Source of the DNA: DASVTR01 sp036387475
GTDB taxonomy: Bacteria > Acidobacteriota > Blastocatellia > Pyrinomonadales > Pyrinomonadaceae
Direction of reading: 5' to 3'
Assembly (NCBI GenBank): GCA_036387475.1
Contig: DASVTR010000016.1
Location: 496,001-560,000 of the forward strand
Length of the DNA stretch: 64,000 nt
The notes below the pieces were generated by a model. It was given only the letters and a program-made list of their open reading frames with translations, had not been told where the DNA came from and did not search any database. Position numbers and translations under genes: made by a program. Below, piece after piece: positions 55,153 through 63,449 of the stretch (its first letter is position 1; each line of letters opens with the position of its first letter).

Positions 55153-56049
55153 TTAGTCGTTCATCTGCTTTTTTAATTCTTCTTTCTTCTTTTTCTCGGC
55201 CTTCAAGCGTTTCTTCTCTTCTTCTTTTCTCTTAAAGTACTCGGCGCATTCATCAGTTCTCTTTTCTTTAGGAAATACGATATTAGTCTTTCCGCGACTT
55301 GATACGTGGTCAACCAACCTCACCCAATCTATTATTCCTTCATCATTGAGAAAGAGATTGCTGAACTCTTTGACCATGCTGTTGACTTTCCCATCATAAG
55401 CGCGCTTAAACTCTTCATCGCGCGTTCGGGCCTCTTCGTCAATCGGCTTTATGATTTCACGATACATATCATCATCGCCCGATATAAAATTCCAGAAGTC
55501 TTGGCCTGCGTATTTGTAATAGCTTTTTTCCGTGTCTGAGTTCTCTTTGAAAGGCTTTCCGTCTTTCCCATATATGCAGCCGTTGATGGCAACAACCTCT
55601 CGCTCTTCTCCGCGCTCCTGTAGAAACCTCCGCGCAGCTTTGAAGTTATCCTTCATCCTATTAACTTGGTCGCTGTTACCCCAGTTGACACCGGACTTAA
55701 TGCCGACGATGTAGTAGACACCTTCACGGGCAAACTCTAAATCCACACTTGGAAGTTCAGACTTGAAGCCTCCGTACAGTCTTGCCGATACGTAAATCGC
55801 AAATGCTTCGAGTTTGTTGCCGAACATGGTTTCTTCTTGTGAAGAGAGGAAGGCATCAACAATGCTACGCACTAGCTCATCCGGCGAAGCAATGTTTTTT
55901 GCTTTAAGCAAGTAAGGGTTTTTACGCCTAAGAATACCGGAAAGGCTCATGGCACAGCGCAGGTACATTAAACGTTCGTAGTAGAAAGGGGTGACAACGC
56001 TCTTGGCGAGAAAGTCGTAATAGTCCTGATACTGTTTGACGGTCGTCAT
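55153..56049 (-). CDS. Type II restriction endonuclease, PmeII-like
   Basis: 298 residues, AT-richer than neighbours. PD-(D/E)xK-like core visible as SVDLEFAREGVYYIVGIKSGVNWGNSDQVNRM (Asp/Glu pair, then Lys in GIKSG), a pattern seen in the PmeII family. A long coiled, Lys/Glu-rich C-terminus (EYFKRKEEEKKRLKAEKKKKEELKKQ). It overlaps the methyltransferase stop by four bases (ATGA), so the pair is translationally coupled, methylase first. Cuts DNA not protected by the partner; recognition site unknown. Confidence 0.78.
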   Translation of the reverse strand: MTTVKQYQDYYDFLAKSVVTPFYYERLMYLRCAMSLSGILRRKNPYLLKAKNIASPDELVRSIVDAFLSSQEETMFGNKLEAFAIYVSARLYGGFKSELPSVDLEFAREGVYYIVGIKSGVNWGNSDQVNRMKDNFKAARRFLQERGEEREVVAINGCIYGKDGKPFKENSDTEKSYYKYAGQDFWNFISGDDDMYREIIKPIDEEARTRDEEFKRAYDGKVNSMVKEFSNLFLNDEGIIDWVRLVDHVSSRGKTNIVFPKEKRTDECAEYFKRKEEEKKRLKAEKKKKEELKKQMND

Positions 56050-56894
56050 ATTAACTTTCTCTGCGCTGGCTCTATCATGGCTTCGCTGATGTTTCCCAGA
56101 GCAAGCTTGCGGTATTCGTCTTTCAACTCGATGCCAATAAAGCGGCGGTTGAGTTCAAGCGCAGCAACGCACGCCGTACCGCTTCCGGCAAAGGGGTCGA
56201 GCACTAGATCGTTTTCATCAGTGAAGAGTTTTATAAACCAGGAAGGTAGTTCCTTTGGGAAAGCCGCGCTGTGGTTCTTATTGCTGCACTCTGTTGCGAG
56301 ATGTAGGACGTTTGAAGGATAAGCCATCTCTCTACCGAGCCAATTAGCGATGTTCTTGCCGAAGCCACTACCCGCTTGTGAATTGAATCTTCTGCTGTCA
56401 TTCTCGCTCAACTTCTTGAGACGGGTCTTAGCCCAATCGCCCGTGGGGACCATCACAGCCTCCTGGTTCATCTTAAACTTCTTCTGTTTAGTGAAATGTA
56501 GACATCGCTCCCAGGAATCACGGAAGCGGTTGGGCCACTTACCGGGCGCGCAATTCTTTTTATGCCACAGGTATTCTTCAGTCCACAGCCAGCCTTGCTT
56601 TCTGAGGGCAATAATCAATTCGAGGACATATGTGTGCCTCTCTCCGTTAACCACTTTCTCTTTGATGTTGAGAACAAAAGAGCCATCGTCTTTCAAGACT
56701 CGCTTCAACTGATTAGCGACGGGCAGAAACCACTCTACGTATTTATCGGGGTGAATGCCGCCGTAAGAACTCTTGCGGCTGTCGGCGTAAGGTGGTGACG
56801 TAACAATTAAATTAACAGAAGCTTCTGACATCTCCGGCAACACTTGTAGACAGTCGCCGTCTTGTATCGTGTCAACAAAATCTTTTGTAGCCAT
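56046..56894 (-). CDS. Site-specific DNA methyltransferase (SPPY type, probably N4-cytosine)
   Basis: 282 residues. Catalytic motif IV is TSPPYADSRKSSYGGI near residue 33 and the S-adenosylmethionine-binding motif I is VLDPFAGSGTACVAALELNRRFIGIE near the C-terminus, the beta-group order. SPPY is most common in N4-cytosine methylases, though some SPPY enzymes act on adenine. Forms a type II restriction-modification pair with the downstream endonuclease. Lower GC than flanking genes points to horizontal acquisition. Confidence 0.9.
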   Translation of the reverse strand: MATKDFVDTIQDGDCLQVLPEMSEASVNLIVTSPPYADSRKSSYGGIHPDKYVEWFLPVANQLKRVLKDDGSFVLNIKEKVVNGERHTYVLELIIALRKQGWLWTEEYLWHKKNCAPGKWPNRFRDSWERCLHFTKQKKFKMNQEAVMVPTGDWAKTRLKKLSENDSRRFNSQAGSGFGKNIANWLGREMAYPSNVLHLATECSNKNHSAAFPKELPSWFIKLFTDENDLVLDPFAGSGTACVAALELNRRFIGIELKDEYRKLALGNISEAMIEPAQRKLI

Positions 56895-57110
56895 CAGGTT
56901 ATTGTTCTTTTACGAATCGTGCCACAAGTGTAACTACTGGAGAGCCTGCATTGAGCGGTCGCTATTTCTTTCCACCCTTCTTACTCACCTTTTGAACTCT
57001 CAGCTTTAGCCTTTTGCGGTCTGCCTTTAATAGCATAGGCAAGTAACACAAGAGGAAACCACCCGCCCACTCTTGTCGGCGCACCATAGACATGCAAACA
57101 GTGTCTCTTA

Positions 57111-57266
57111 CTACTTGCTGCCTTTCTTGCTGGGCTGAACGCTGGCCTTACCGTCCTTGCCGCTGGCTTTGGGCTTGGACTCAGGTTTATCGGCTCCCAT
57201 ATTGACGATGAGGCCCAGTTTTTTCGCTCGCTCTTTCCATTTCTCAGTCGCTTTATCTTCAATCAT
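57111..57266 (-). CDS. Small basic protein, 51 residues
   Basis: ATG 57266 after AAAGGTAG; stop at 57111. MIEDKATEKWKERAKKLGLIVNMG opens a short helix, then a Lys/Ser/Gly/Pro-rich tail ends SKKGSK. Composition resembles the Lys/Gly/Ser protein at 24401 only in its tail. Just before it, a 25-codon frame ends VTKKKGSKQ and overlaps this start by a TGA/ATG junction; that frame lacks any start codon, so it may be a decayed neighbour. It belongs to the restriction-modification island region. Confidence 0.6.
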   Translation of the reverse strand: MIEDKATEKWKERAKKLGLIVNMGADKPESKPKASGKDGKASVQPSKKGSK

Positions 57267-57413
57267 TGCTTGCTACCTTTCTTCTTAGTGACAACTACTT
57301 GGGCGTCTTTTCGGCTCTGCTTCTCATCTGTAGGCTGCGGCGTTCTACTGTTGAGATAGCTTATTCAGGAATAAGCGAGGATGCAAGTCTAGTGTCTATT
57401 GACGATTCGCGGA

Positions 57414-58124
57414 CTACTTCTGCCTTCTTACGGTCACGCCCGGCGGCGGTCGAAACTCGAAGGCTGCGGCGGGCGCGACGAAGTTTTCCTGTACGTTCGT
57501 TAAGGTCACTTCCGAGATTGCGCCCGCGTCGTCTATCAGGCGCACTTTCGAGATTCTTCCGTCCGCAAAGACCTCCAGCATAATTTCGCGCAAGCCTCCG
57601 GCTGGCCCGCGTGGGACGAGCCGTAGCTCCTGCGTCTGCGACCACCAGCCTTCCTGATTCGTGAGCGTGATGGAGCGAAACTGCCTGCGCAGATTCGATT
57701 GGCCCAGCAGGAAGAGGAAAGGGAAACGCGCGTCCGCCACAGACGCCGCATCAGCGCGGACTGCTTCGCGGTCTGCGGGCACGTAGAACCAGACCTCCCG
57801 GCCATTGACGATGAAAAGCTTTCCGGGCTTCGGGTCGTACTCCCAACGCATACGGCGCGGGCGCTGCAAAAAGAGACGACCGCGCTCGCGCCGCTCGCGC
57901 GTGCCCGGCGCGCGGTAAGTCTGCTCAAACTCGGCAGCCAGCCCGCGCATCCGTCCATAACGCGTCTCAAGCAGGTTAATCAGGCGGTCAACTTCGCTCT
58001 GGCGGACGAAAGCAACGGGGGTAAAGGCGAAAAGGGGAAGAGGGGAAAGGATGAAAGACAAAAGGCAGGCCATGAACGCGTTTGCTGTTTCAAGTCTGCC
58101 CCTTTCGCCTCTTCCCCTTTTCAC
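57414..58124 (-). CDS. lolA: Outer-membrane lipoprotein carrier LolA-like
   Basis: 236 residues if begun at GTG 58124; ATG 58073 is another candidate but has no site. Hydrophobic signal, then the LolA fold: LINLLETRYGRMRGLAAEFEQTYRAPGT, GRLFLQRPRRMRWEYDPKPGKLFIVNGREVWFYVP, FLFLLGQ, LVPRGPAGGLREIMLEVFADGRISKVRLIDDAGAISEVTLTNVQ. LolA shuttles lipoproteins across the periplasm from LolCDE to the outer membrane. The start codons lie within a purine-rich repeat. Confidence 0.85.
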   Translation of the reverse strand: MKRGRGERGRLETANAFMACLLSFILSPLPLFAFTPVAFVRQSEVDRLINLLETRYGRMRGLAAEFEQTYRAPGTRERRERGRLFLQRPRRMRWEYDPKPGKLFIVNGREVWFYVPADREAVRADAASVADARFPFLFLLGQSNLRRQFRSITLTNQEGWWSQTQELRLVPRGPAGGLREIMLEVFADGRISKVRLIDDAGAISEVTLTNVQENFVAPAAAFEFRPPPGVTVRRQK

Positions 58125-58136
58125 CTTTTACCCCTT
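58018..58136. repeat. Purine-rich imperfect palindrome
   Basis: GGGTAAAGGCGAAAAGGGGAAG... at 58018 and CTCTTCCCCTTTTCACC...TACCCC ending at 58136. It spans the start of the lolA frame and the gap to the ATPase gene. Related words occur in the S41 peptidase signal region at 3535-3570. Confidence 0.7.
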
Positions 58137-58138
58137 CA

Positions 58139-59083
58139 TTATTCTTCCGTAGTTTCGCGGACGAACAACTCTTCTAAGGATTGGCGGACGGGCTGCACGG
58201 AGACTAGACGGCCTCCCGCCTGTCGGAGCGCTCGGAGTGCAAGGTCTACGTCGCGTTCGTCTGCGACTTCGATGCGCGCTCCGGCGGCGGTCTGCGTAAT
58301 GTGTGCGTCTTTGAGGACGGGCAACGCCTGAAGAATGCTCTCGGCGTTTGTCCCCGCCGCCAGAATCTCTACGCGTCCGCTCTCGCCCGCGCGCTCGCGC
58401 AATTCTTCAAGTCGTCCCATCTCGGCCAGCCGCCCGCGCCGCATAATCGCCACGCGGTCGCAGAGCACTTCTATGTCTGAGAGAATGTGCGAGCACATGA
58501 AGACGGTCTTGCCGCGTGCGCGCAAATTGGCGATGAGGTCGCGCACCTCCCGGCGTCCGACCGGATCAAGGCCGCTCATCGGCTCATCCAGAAAGATAAT
58601 TTCGGGGTCGTTGATAATCGCCTGTGCGAGTCCGACGCGCTGCAACATGCCCTTCGAGAATTTACGCAACTGCTTATCCCAACTCTTCTCCTCAAGCCGC
58701 ACGCTTGCCAGCAAGTCTGCCGTGCGCCGCCTGCGCTCGGTCTTGCTATAGCCAAACAACTCTGCGAAGTATTCCAACAATTCACGCGCCGTCAGGTAAT
58801 CGTAGAAGTAAGGGTTTTCCGGCAAATAGCCGATGCGCGCGTGCACCTGAACGTCGTTGATGTCCTGGCCCAGGATGCGAGCGCGCCCTTCGGTCGGATA
58901 AATGAGACGCATCAAAAGCTTCAGCGTCGTCGTCTTGCCCGCGCCGTTTGCGCCCAGAAAGCCGAAGATTTCTCCGCCCTCGACAGACAAAGACAGGCCA
59001 TCGAGCGCACGCACCTTACGCTTGCGCCAGAAGCCCACTTCGTAATCCTTCGTCAGATTTTCGATTTCGACAACGGCAGACAT
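58139..59083 (-). CDS. ABC transporter ATP-binding protein
   Basis: 314 residues. Walker A GANGAGKTT, signature FSKGMLQRVGLAQAI (LSGGQ variant), Walker B IIFLDEPMSGLDP and the switch His in FMCSHILSD. A C-terminal domain of about 90 residues typical of DrrA/NatA/YhaQ-like subunits follows. Likely energises export with the ABC-2 permease upstream in the same direction. Confidence 0.93.
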   Translation of the reverse strand: MSAVVEIENLTKDYEVGFWRKRKVRALDGLSLSVEGGEIFGFLGANGAGKTTTLKLLMRLIYPTEGRARILGQDINDVQVHARIGYLPENPYFYDYLTARELLEYFAELFGYSKTERRRRTADLLASVRLEEKSWDKQLRKFSKGMLQRVGLAQAIINDPEIIFLDEPMSGLDPVGRREVRDLIANLRARGKTVFMCSHILSDIEVLCDRVAIMRRGRLAEMGRLEELRERAGESGRVEILAAGTNAESILQALPVLKDAHITQTAAGARIEVADERDVDLALRALRQAGGRLVSVQPVRQSLEELFVRETTEE

Positions 59084-59095
59084 GGCAATTAAACT

Positions 59096-59168
59096 ATGAA
59101 CGCGGAACGCGGAACGATGAATAAAAGATGGCGGATTTACAGTTCATCGTTCATCGTTGCGGCGTTCA
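59096..59168. repeat. Heptamer palindrome, GAACGCG family
   Basis: Left arm ATGAACGCGGAACGCGGAACG; right arm mirrors it. It lies between the TPR-like gene and the ATPase gene of the same cluster. Confidence 0.85.
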
Positions 59169-59173
59169 TCCTT

Positions 59174-60139
59174 TCATTTGTATGGAACATTGGAATCTCT
59201 ACTGAGGTCAACGTCGCAGCCGTTGTTGATGAGCAGGTAAGCCGTGTCTGCCGGGTCCAGCGGTGCGCCCGTTGAATCGAGCCGGAGACGCGAACCATCT
59301 GGCAGACGTGCGGCGCTCAATTGCTGCGAGACCTCTCTCCAATTTGCGGCGCAGCGGCCATGACGCGCTTTGAACTCTTCGAGCACACGACGAATCGCGT
59401 CGCGCTCATCGAAGGAAGCAACCTGTAGGATACGTCGCGCGGCCAACTCCTTGACCTGCTCGTCGTCTGCCTCATTCATCATTCGCTTATACATCTCGCG
59501 GGCCAACGCACGGCTGCCGCCCTCTGCTTCCATACGCGCGCTCATCTGCTCCATCCACGGCGGCACGCCCGGAACGCGTGCCCCTTCGGCATAGACTGCG
59601 CTCGCCGTCTTAAAATCATTGCGCCGCCAGTAGATGTAGCCCAGATATTGATGAAAGCGCCAGTGCGTCGGATTATTCGCCAGCCCTTTTCGCAAGAGCT
59701 TGATGGCCTCCTCGTCGTTGATGGCGGGAAGCACGACGCCGCCGTATTCGTAGGCGGCCATGAATTGCGGGTCGAGCGTGGTCGCCGTGTCGAGCAGCGG
59801 ATAGAGCAGGTTTAGATTGAGCGACTTCATATCGTCAATCTGTACCTGACCCGGATGGTTGACAATCTTGCGCCCGACGTATTGCAACGCGCGCATCCAG
59901 TACCAATCGGCGACGAGGCCGCTGAAGCCAAGGCTCATGCGCTTGGCCGCAGCGCCCGTCACGTAAAGTTTTTCTTCTTCCAACGCCGCATCTACGGGCG
60001 GGCGATGCTCTTCAATCCAACGACTCACGATGACGACGCAACCTAATCCGAGCAGCATGACGAGCACGAGCACAACGCTCTGCCGTCGCGCTCGCGCGCG
60101 AACTTTTTCATGTGTGCTGTGCTGCGCCTGTGTGCTCAC
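59174..60139 (-). CDS. Membrane-anchored TPR-like protein
   Basis: 321 residues. One N-terminal transmembrane segment (SVVLVLVMLLGLGCVVIVSRW), then helical repeats with KRMSLGFSGLVADWYWMRALQYVGRKIV, LYPLLDTATTLDPQFMAAYEYGGVVLPAINDEEAIKLLRKGLANNP, HWRFHQYLGYIYWRRNDFKTASAVYAEGARV. These have the layout of TPR-type repeats. Start overlaps the permease stop (ATGA). Probably a periplasmic or cytosolic partner of the ABC system. Confidence 0.78.
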   Translation of the reverse strand: MSTQAQHSTHEKVRARARRQSVVLVLVMLLGLGCVVIVSRWIEEHRPPVDAALEEEKLYVTGAAAKRMSLGFSGLVADWYWMRALQYVGRKIVNHPGQVQIDDMKSLNLNLLYPLLDTATTLDPQFMAAYEYGGVVLPAINDEEAIKLLRKGLANNPTHWRFHQYLGYIYWRRNDFKTASAVYAEGARVPGVPPWMEQMSARMEAEGGSRALAREMYKRMMNEADDEQVKELAARRILQVASFDERDAIRRVLEEFKARHGRCAANWREVSQQLSAARLPDGSRLRLDSTGAPLDPADTAYLLINNGCDVDLSRDSNVPYK

Positions 60140-61047
60140 TTGAAATTCCGCCGGTTGAAAATCAGGGTCGCCGCCGCCAGCAGCACTGTGATGTAGAGAA
60201 GCGCGTAGAGCAGCGCTGCCGCAATCATCGCGGGCGTCGGAGGCTGGCCGTGCGCCGCAGGTGTAATGTAGCTGTAGTTGGCTAAGTTGGGCAGCAGGTA
60301 AAAGAGAGCGGCGAAGAACCAGCGTGCGCTTTGCGTGCCCATCGAAGCCGCAAAGGTTTTAAGGTCGGCGCTGAAGTGTCCGATGATGAAGACAAAGAAG
60401 GTCAGCAGCGCCGAAAGAGCGGGCGAAGAGAACGAAGAGAACAGGAGCGCGACGGCTGTCAGAATCATCAACTCGACGTAGATGAGCAACACCGCGGGCC
60501 AGATGCTCAGCGCAAGCCGAGGGCCGCCGCCGACATACAGTAAAGCGAGCGAGACGCCAGCGCCCATCACCAGCACGTTGACCAGCAGCGTCAGGCAGAG
60601 GCCAAGGTATTTGCCAATTAAAAATTCGCCGCGCCCGACGGGTTTGGCGAAAATCGCGTAGATGGTTCGCCGCTCGATCTCTTTATAGACAAGGCCAACG
60701 CCGACGAAGATGCTGATGAACGCCCCGAAGAGCAGCATCGCGCTCAGGCCCAGGTCAATAATAATCTTCGATTCCTGCGCCGCCGACAATTCCCCTAGAA
60801 AGATTGCGCCAACGGTGAGCAGCAGCACGAAGAGCACGAGGTTATAAAGCACGCGGTCGCGCACCGCCTCACGAAAAGCGTTGCGCGCAATCGTCGCGAT
60901 GCGTCGCACGGTACTCGCGCGTCCGCCCCCGTTCAAACTCTCAGCCTGCTCCTCGGCGACACTCGTCGCAGGGGCCACGCCCTCCGCCATCTCAACTGTT
61001 CCTCTTGTCATCTCAATCTCGAAATGCTTCGCGGAGATGATACTCAT
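60136..61047 (-). CDS. ABC-2-type transporter permease
   Basis: 303 residues. After a short cytosolic start the protein has six hydrophobic segments (VLYNLVLFVLLLTVGAIFLG; SAMLLFGAFISIFVGVGLVY; LGLCLTLLVNVLVMGAGVSLALLYVGG; SIWPAVLLIYVELMILTAVALLF; ALLTFFVFIIGHFSADL; and AMIAAALLYALLYITVLLAAATLIF) with the linker ERRTIYAIFAKPVGRGEFLIGKY common in such permeases. It partners the ATPase at 58139. Substrate unknown; lolA in the cluster may be incidental. Confidence 0.85.
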   Translation of the reverse strand: MSIISAKHFEIEMTRGTVEMAEGVAPATSVAEEQAESLNGGGRASTVRRIATIARNAFREAVRDRVLYNLVLFVLLLTVGAIFLGELSAAQESKIIIDLGLSAMLLFGAFISIFVGVGLVYKEIERRTIYAIFAKPVGRGEFLIGKYLGLCLTLLVNVLVMGAGVSLALLYVGGGPRLALSIWPAVLLIYVELMILTAVALLFSSFSSPALSALLTFFVFIIGHFSADLKTFAASMGTQSARWFFAALFYLLPNLANYSYITPAAHGQPPTPAMIAAALLYALLYITVLLAAATLIFNRRNFK

Positions 61048-61111
61048 GCCGTCTTCTTTTTCGCAAACATCTTATCCCGGACAAACTGTTGACGAAGAAC
61101 CAACGCGTGAT

Positions 61112-61153
61112 TAAAAAAATTGCGGGGGCGAAGCTTTCACTTCGGCCCCGCAA
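61112..61153 (-). terminator. Rho-independent terminator of pilA
   Basis: Stem TTGCGGGGGCGAAG / CTTCGGCCCCGCAA (14 bases, one mismatch) 32 bases after the pilA stop, followed on the transcript by a T run (AAAAAAAT on the plus strand). Confidence 0.85.
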
Positions 61154-61184
61154 GGTGTGGGTTCAGATTGCTGAACGGTGAGTC

Positions 61185-61748
61185 TTAGTTGCCGATGACA
61201 TCAGCAGCATCAACTTCGGCTCTGGTGGCGAAAGCCGTGCCGAGGTTCGCACCGTTGGCACCGCCCGTGTCGCCGCGCAGCACGCCGTCTTCTTCGATAC
61301 CGAAGCGGCGCGTGCCGGTCTGCATGATGGTCTGCGAGCCGTTGGCAGGCGTCGCGGTCGCAAAGAACGTAGCCATCACAGCCGGCGGCCCAACTGCACG
61401 AGCGGTCGTCGTGATAGCGTAGAAGTAGCCGCTCTTGGCGGTCGCGGCGTTGACAGCGTTTGAAAGCACACCGTCAATCAGATTCTGGCCGCCAGCGACG
61501 CCGCCCGGACGGGTGGCATCAGGGCCGAGCACGGCAAGCGCTCCGTAGTTGCCGCCGCCAGCCGTTGACTGGTAAGTGGCTTCCGAACTGTGGATGGTGC
61601 GGAGGGACTGCTGAGCCGAACCTTCGTTGGCAGCACGGCGGGAAGCGAGGAGGTTAGGGATGGCGATGGCGGCGATGATGCCGATAATCGCAACGACGAT
61701 CAGAAGTTCGATGAGAGAGAAGCCTTTCTGGCCTTTAGTCTGTTGCAT
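61185..61748 (-). CDS. pilA: Major type IV pilin
   Basis: 187 residues from ATG 61748 (AAGGAG upstream; a TTG at 61772 is only a frame extension). Leader MQQTKGQKG, then the mature N-terminus FSLIELLIVVAIIGIIAAIAIPNLLASRR with Glu5 present. Cleavage by PilD is expected between G and F. The C-terminal domain is Ala/Gly/Thr-rich and lacks Cys, so it has no disulphide-bounded D-region. Upstream lies a sigma-54-like promoter with a GT in place of GC. Sits with a second pilin and a PilR-like activator. Confidence 0.92.
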   Translation of the reverse strand: MQQTKGQKGFSLIELLIVVAIIGIIAAIAIPNLLASRRAANEGSAQQSLRTIHSSEATYQSTAGGGNYGALAVLGPDATRPGGVAGGQNLIDGVLSNAVNAATAKSGYFYAITTTARAVGPPAVMATFFATATPANGSQTIMQTGTRRFGIEEDGVLRGDTGGANGANLGTAFATRAEVDAADVIGN

Positions 61749-61865
61749 TTCTTTCAGGTGCTCCTTAAGCAAGGGGTGAATATTTGGGTTGTGTTTCGCG
61801 CCATCGGCTCGTCGTCTCTGTAGATCGCTGCCGCGCTCTAGCGCGATGTGTCACTACAGGCTCTT

Positions 61866-61881
61866 TACAAACGTCGTGCCG
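61866..61881 (-). promoter_or_regulatory. Possible sigma-54 promoter of pilA (variant -12)
   Basis: Minus strand reads GGCACG-ACGT-TTGTA. The -24 half is perfect and the spacing exact, but the -12 GC is GT. It lies 118 bases upstream of the pilA start. Sigma-54 control of pilA is known in Myxococcus and Pseudomonas. Confidence 0.35.
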
Positions 61882-62093
61882 CAGTTCGTGAAATATCGAA
61901 AAGATGAGAAAACACAGCCGAAACGCTCGAAAAAAAATCTTTTGCCCCTTTCGCCCCACGCAATCTGAGGAGACGTTTGGAAGGGTAAATGACAAAATCC
62001 GGCAGTCGCCTGGTGACGCTTTTCGTCAACCAAACGCGAGGAAGACACTTTGTGACGGGTGGGAAATCAGGTGGGAAGCAATTGCTGGCGGCC

Positions 62094-62549
62094 TTAGTCC
62101 ATCGGCGAGCTATTGATGGTCGCGGGCGCGCCCTGTTCAAAGCGCATCACGCCGCTGGCGTCAATCATGTAATGCAGCCAGCGGGCGGGAGAAGACGCGG
62201 GGGTGGCATTGGCCCTGTAATAGATTCTGGCGTCGCCGCCGAGCGCAGGGTCGCCAAGCGTAATCGCAAAATTATAATCGCCCTTGAGACCCGCTCTGAG
62301 GCTGGGGTCTGCAATATAATTAGCGTTGCCGAGTGTTGCGAGGTCGCCGTAAACACCGCTGGCCGTCCGGTACGAAGCCTGACTTGAGTAGATAACGCGC
62401 AGCGAACTGACCGCCGAAGCCCCGTGCGCCGCCTGCTTGGCCTGCATCATATAGGGAATCGCTATCGCCGCGATAATCCCTATGCAGGTGATGACGATGA
62501 GAAGTTCAACCAGGGAGAATCCGCGCTGTTGTGGGGAATGTGGTTGCAT
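62094..62549 (-). CDS. Type IV pilin-like protein
   Basis: 151 residues. Leader MQPHSPQQRG, then FSLVELLIVITCIGIIAAIAIPYMMQA with Glu5 present. The C-terminal domain (AVSSLRVIYSSQASYRTASGVYGDLATLGN, GDYNFAITLGDPALGGDARIYYRANA, YMIDASGVMRFEQG) is similar in layout to pilA but only distantly alike. It could be a minor pilin or an alternative major pilin. A perfect sigma-54 promoter lies upstream, indicating its own control. Confidence 0.9.
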   Translation of the reverse strand: MQPHSPQQRGFSLVELLIVITCIGIIAAIAIPYMMQAKQAAHGASAVSSLRVIYSSQASYRTASGVYGDLATLGNANYIADPSLRAGLKGDYNFAITLGDPALGGDARIYYRANATPASSPARWLHYMIDASGVMRFEQGAPATINSSPMD

Positions 62550-62620
62550 AAGATTCGTTGATTAACCGACTCCTCGTCAAAGATTGGTATTCGGCACAGA
62601 CCGATCTCAGCCGGTCATCC

Positions 62621-62636
62621 TGCAATGCACATGCCA
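62621..62636 (-). promoter_or_regulatory. Sigma-54 promoter of the second pilin
   Basis: The minus strand reads TGGCATG-TGCA-TTGCA, a match to TGGCAYR-N4-TTGCW at every position. It lies 72 bases before the ATG at 62549, giving a leader near 60 bases. Confidence 0.8.
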
Positions 62637-62649
62637 GAATGAACGGTCA

Positions 62650-63146
62650 GCCTGACCAGAGCTACGGTTGACCGCACGCGCAGGGTCGAAACTAAACGCC
62701 GAGCTTCACCTGGGCCAACGTCCGATTATTGATGGGATTGAAGCTTCCTCGCCGCGCATTTGGAAGTGTTTTAGAATGGCGGGCTGTAACGCCGAAGCGT
62801 CTATCACCTTCGCCGAGCTTTACGATTCAAAGCTGCTGTTCCCGAACAGCGCGTCTCCTTAGCGTCGAGGCCAGCGGGTTAGCAAAACAAGACTTTTCAT
62901 CTTTACCCGCCTCACCTCTCTTAGTGCTCATTTCATCTGTTACTTAGTAAGAATGCGTTTGTGCGACAGGCGGTTTCTTACGCGCATGAATCTGTCTTCA
63001 GCGCAGCGCTGTAATTACTAGCCACGCGGCATTGTCCGAAACATCAACTGCTCTCAAACGGCGTCGGGTCTTATCTAATAGACACGCAGGCTGGTCATGG
63101 TTGCGGTCGGGCAATTGCCTTCTTCACTTGAAAGGAAATAACCTTA
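62650..63146. other. Intergenic stretch without a recognised gene
   Basis: About 500 bases. A 64-codon plus-strand frame at 62668 has neither ribosome site nor domain. There is a weak GG-N10-GC arrangement near 63100 that could be a poor sigma-54 promoter for the exported peptide at 63147, and a GAAAGGA ribosome site before that gene. Confidence 0.5.
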
Positions 63147-63335
63147 ATGAATAATACGAGATGCCCCTTCAAACTTCTGCCCGGGTTGGTTCTGGCCTTT
63201 TTGTTTGGCTGTCTGGTTGTGCCGGATTGCGCCGCGCAGGCCGCAGGGACATGCGATACTCCAAGCTTCGGCCAGCCGCCCATCAGCTTATCTGCCGAAT
63301 TAAGGCAGGCAACCGACCGGAGCTATTTCAATTGA
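63147..63335 (+). CDS. Short exported peptide, possibly truncated
   Basis: 62 residues: signal peptide (PGLVLAFLFGCLVVPDCAAQ) followed by AGTCDTPSFGQPPISLSAELRQATDRSYFN. Long Acidobacteria proteins with FG-GAP or repeat domains start in a similar way (CDTPSFGQP), so this looks like the beginning of one cut off after 40 mature residues. The stop is followed directly by a large palindrome. GAAAGGA site eleven bases upstream. Confidence 0.55.
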   Translation: MNNTRCPFKLLPGLVLAFLFGCLVVPDCAAQAAGTCDTPSFGQPPISLSAELRQATDRSYFN

Positions 63336-63344
63336 ACGAACGCC

Positions 63345-63406
63345 AGTAGGAATAAGTCCTCGGCCCGCTCCGCAACTAAGATGCGGGTCGAGGACTTGTC
63401 CCTACT
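63345..63406. repeat. Imperfect 24-base-arm palindrome (terminator-like)
   Basis: Arms 63345-63368 and 63383-63406, about 20 of 24 bases paired (AGTCCTCGGCCCGC and GCGGGTCGAGGACT cores). It lies just behind the short exported peptide and 44 bases from the end of the activator gene on the other strand. Confidence 0.8.
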
Positions 63407-63449
63407 ACTTTGCGTTCGACAAATTGAAAACTGCCCTGGTCGCTCCAGC

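Noticed and set aside
62668..62862. 64-residue plus-strand frame upstream of the second pilin
   Set aside because: No ribosome site, no domain, and it overlaps the sigma-54 promoter region of the pilin.
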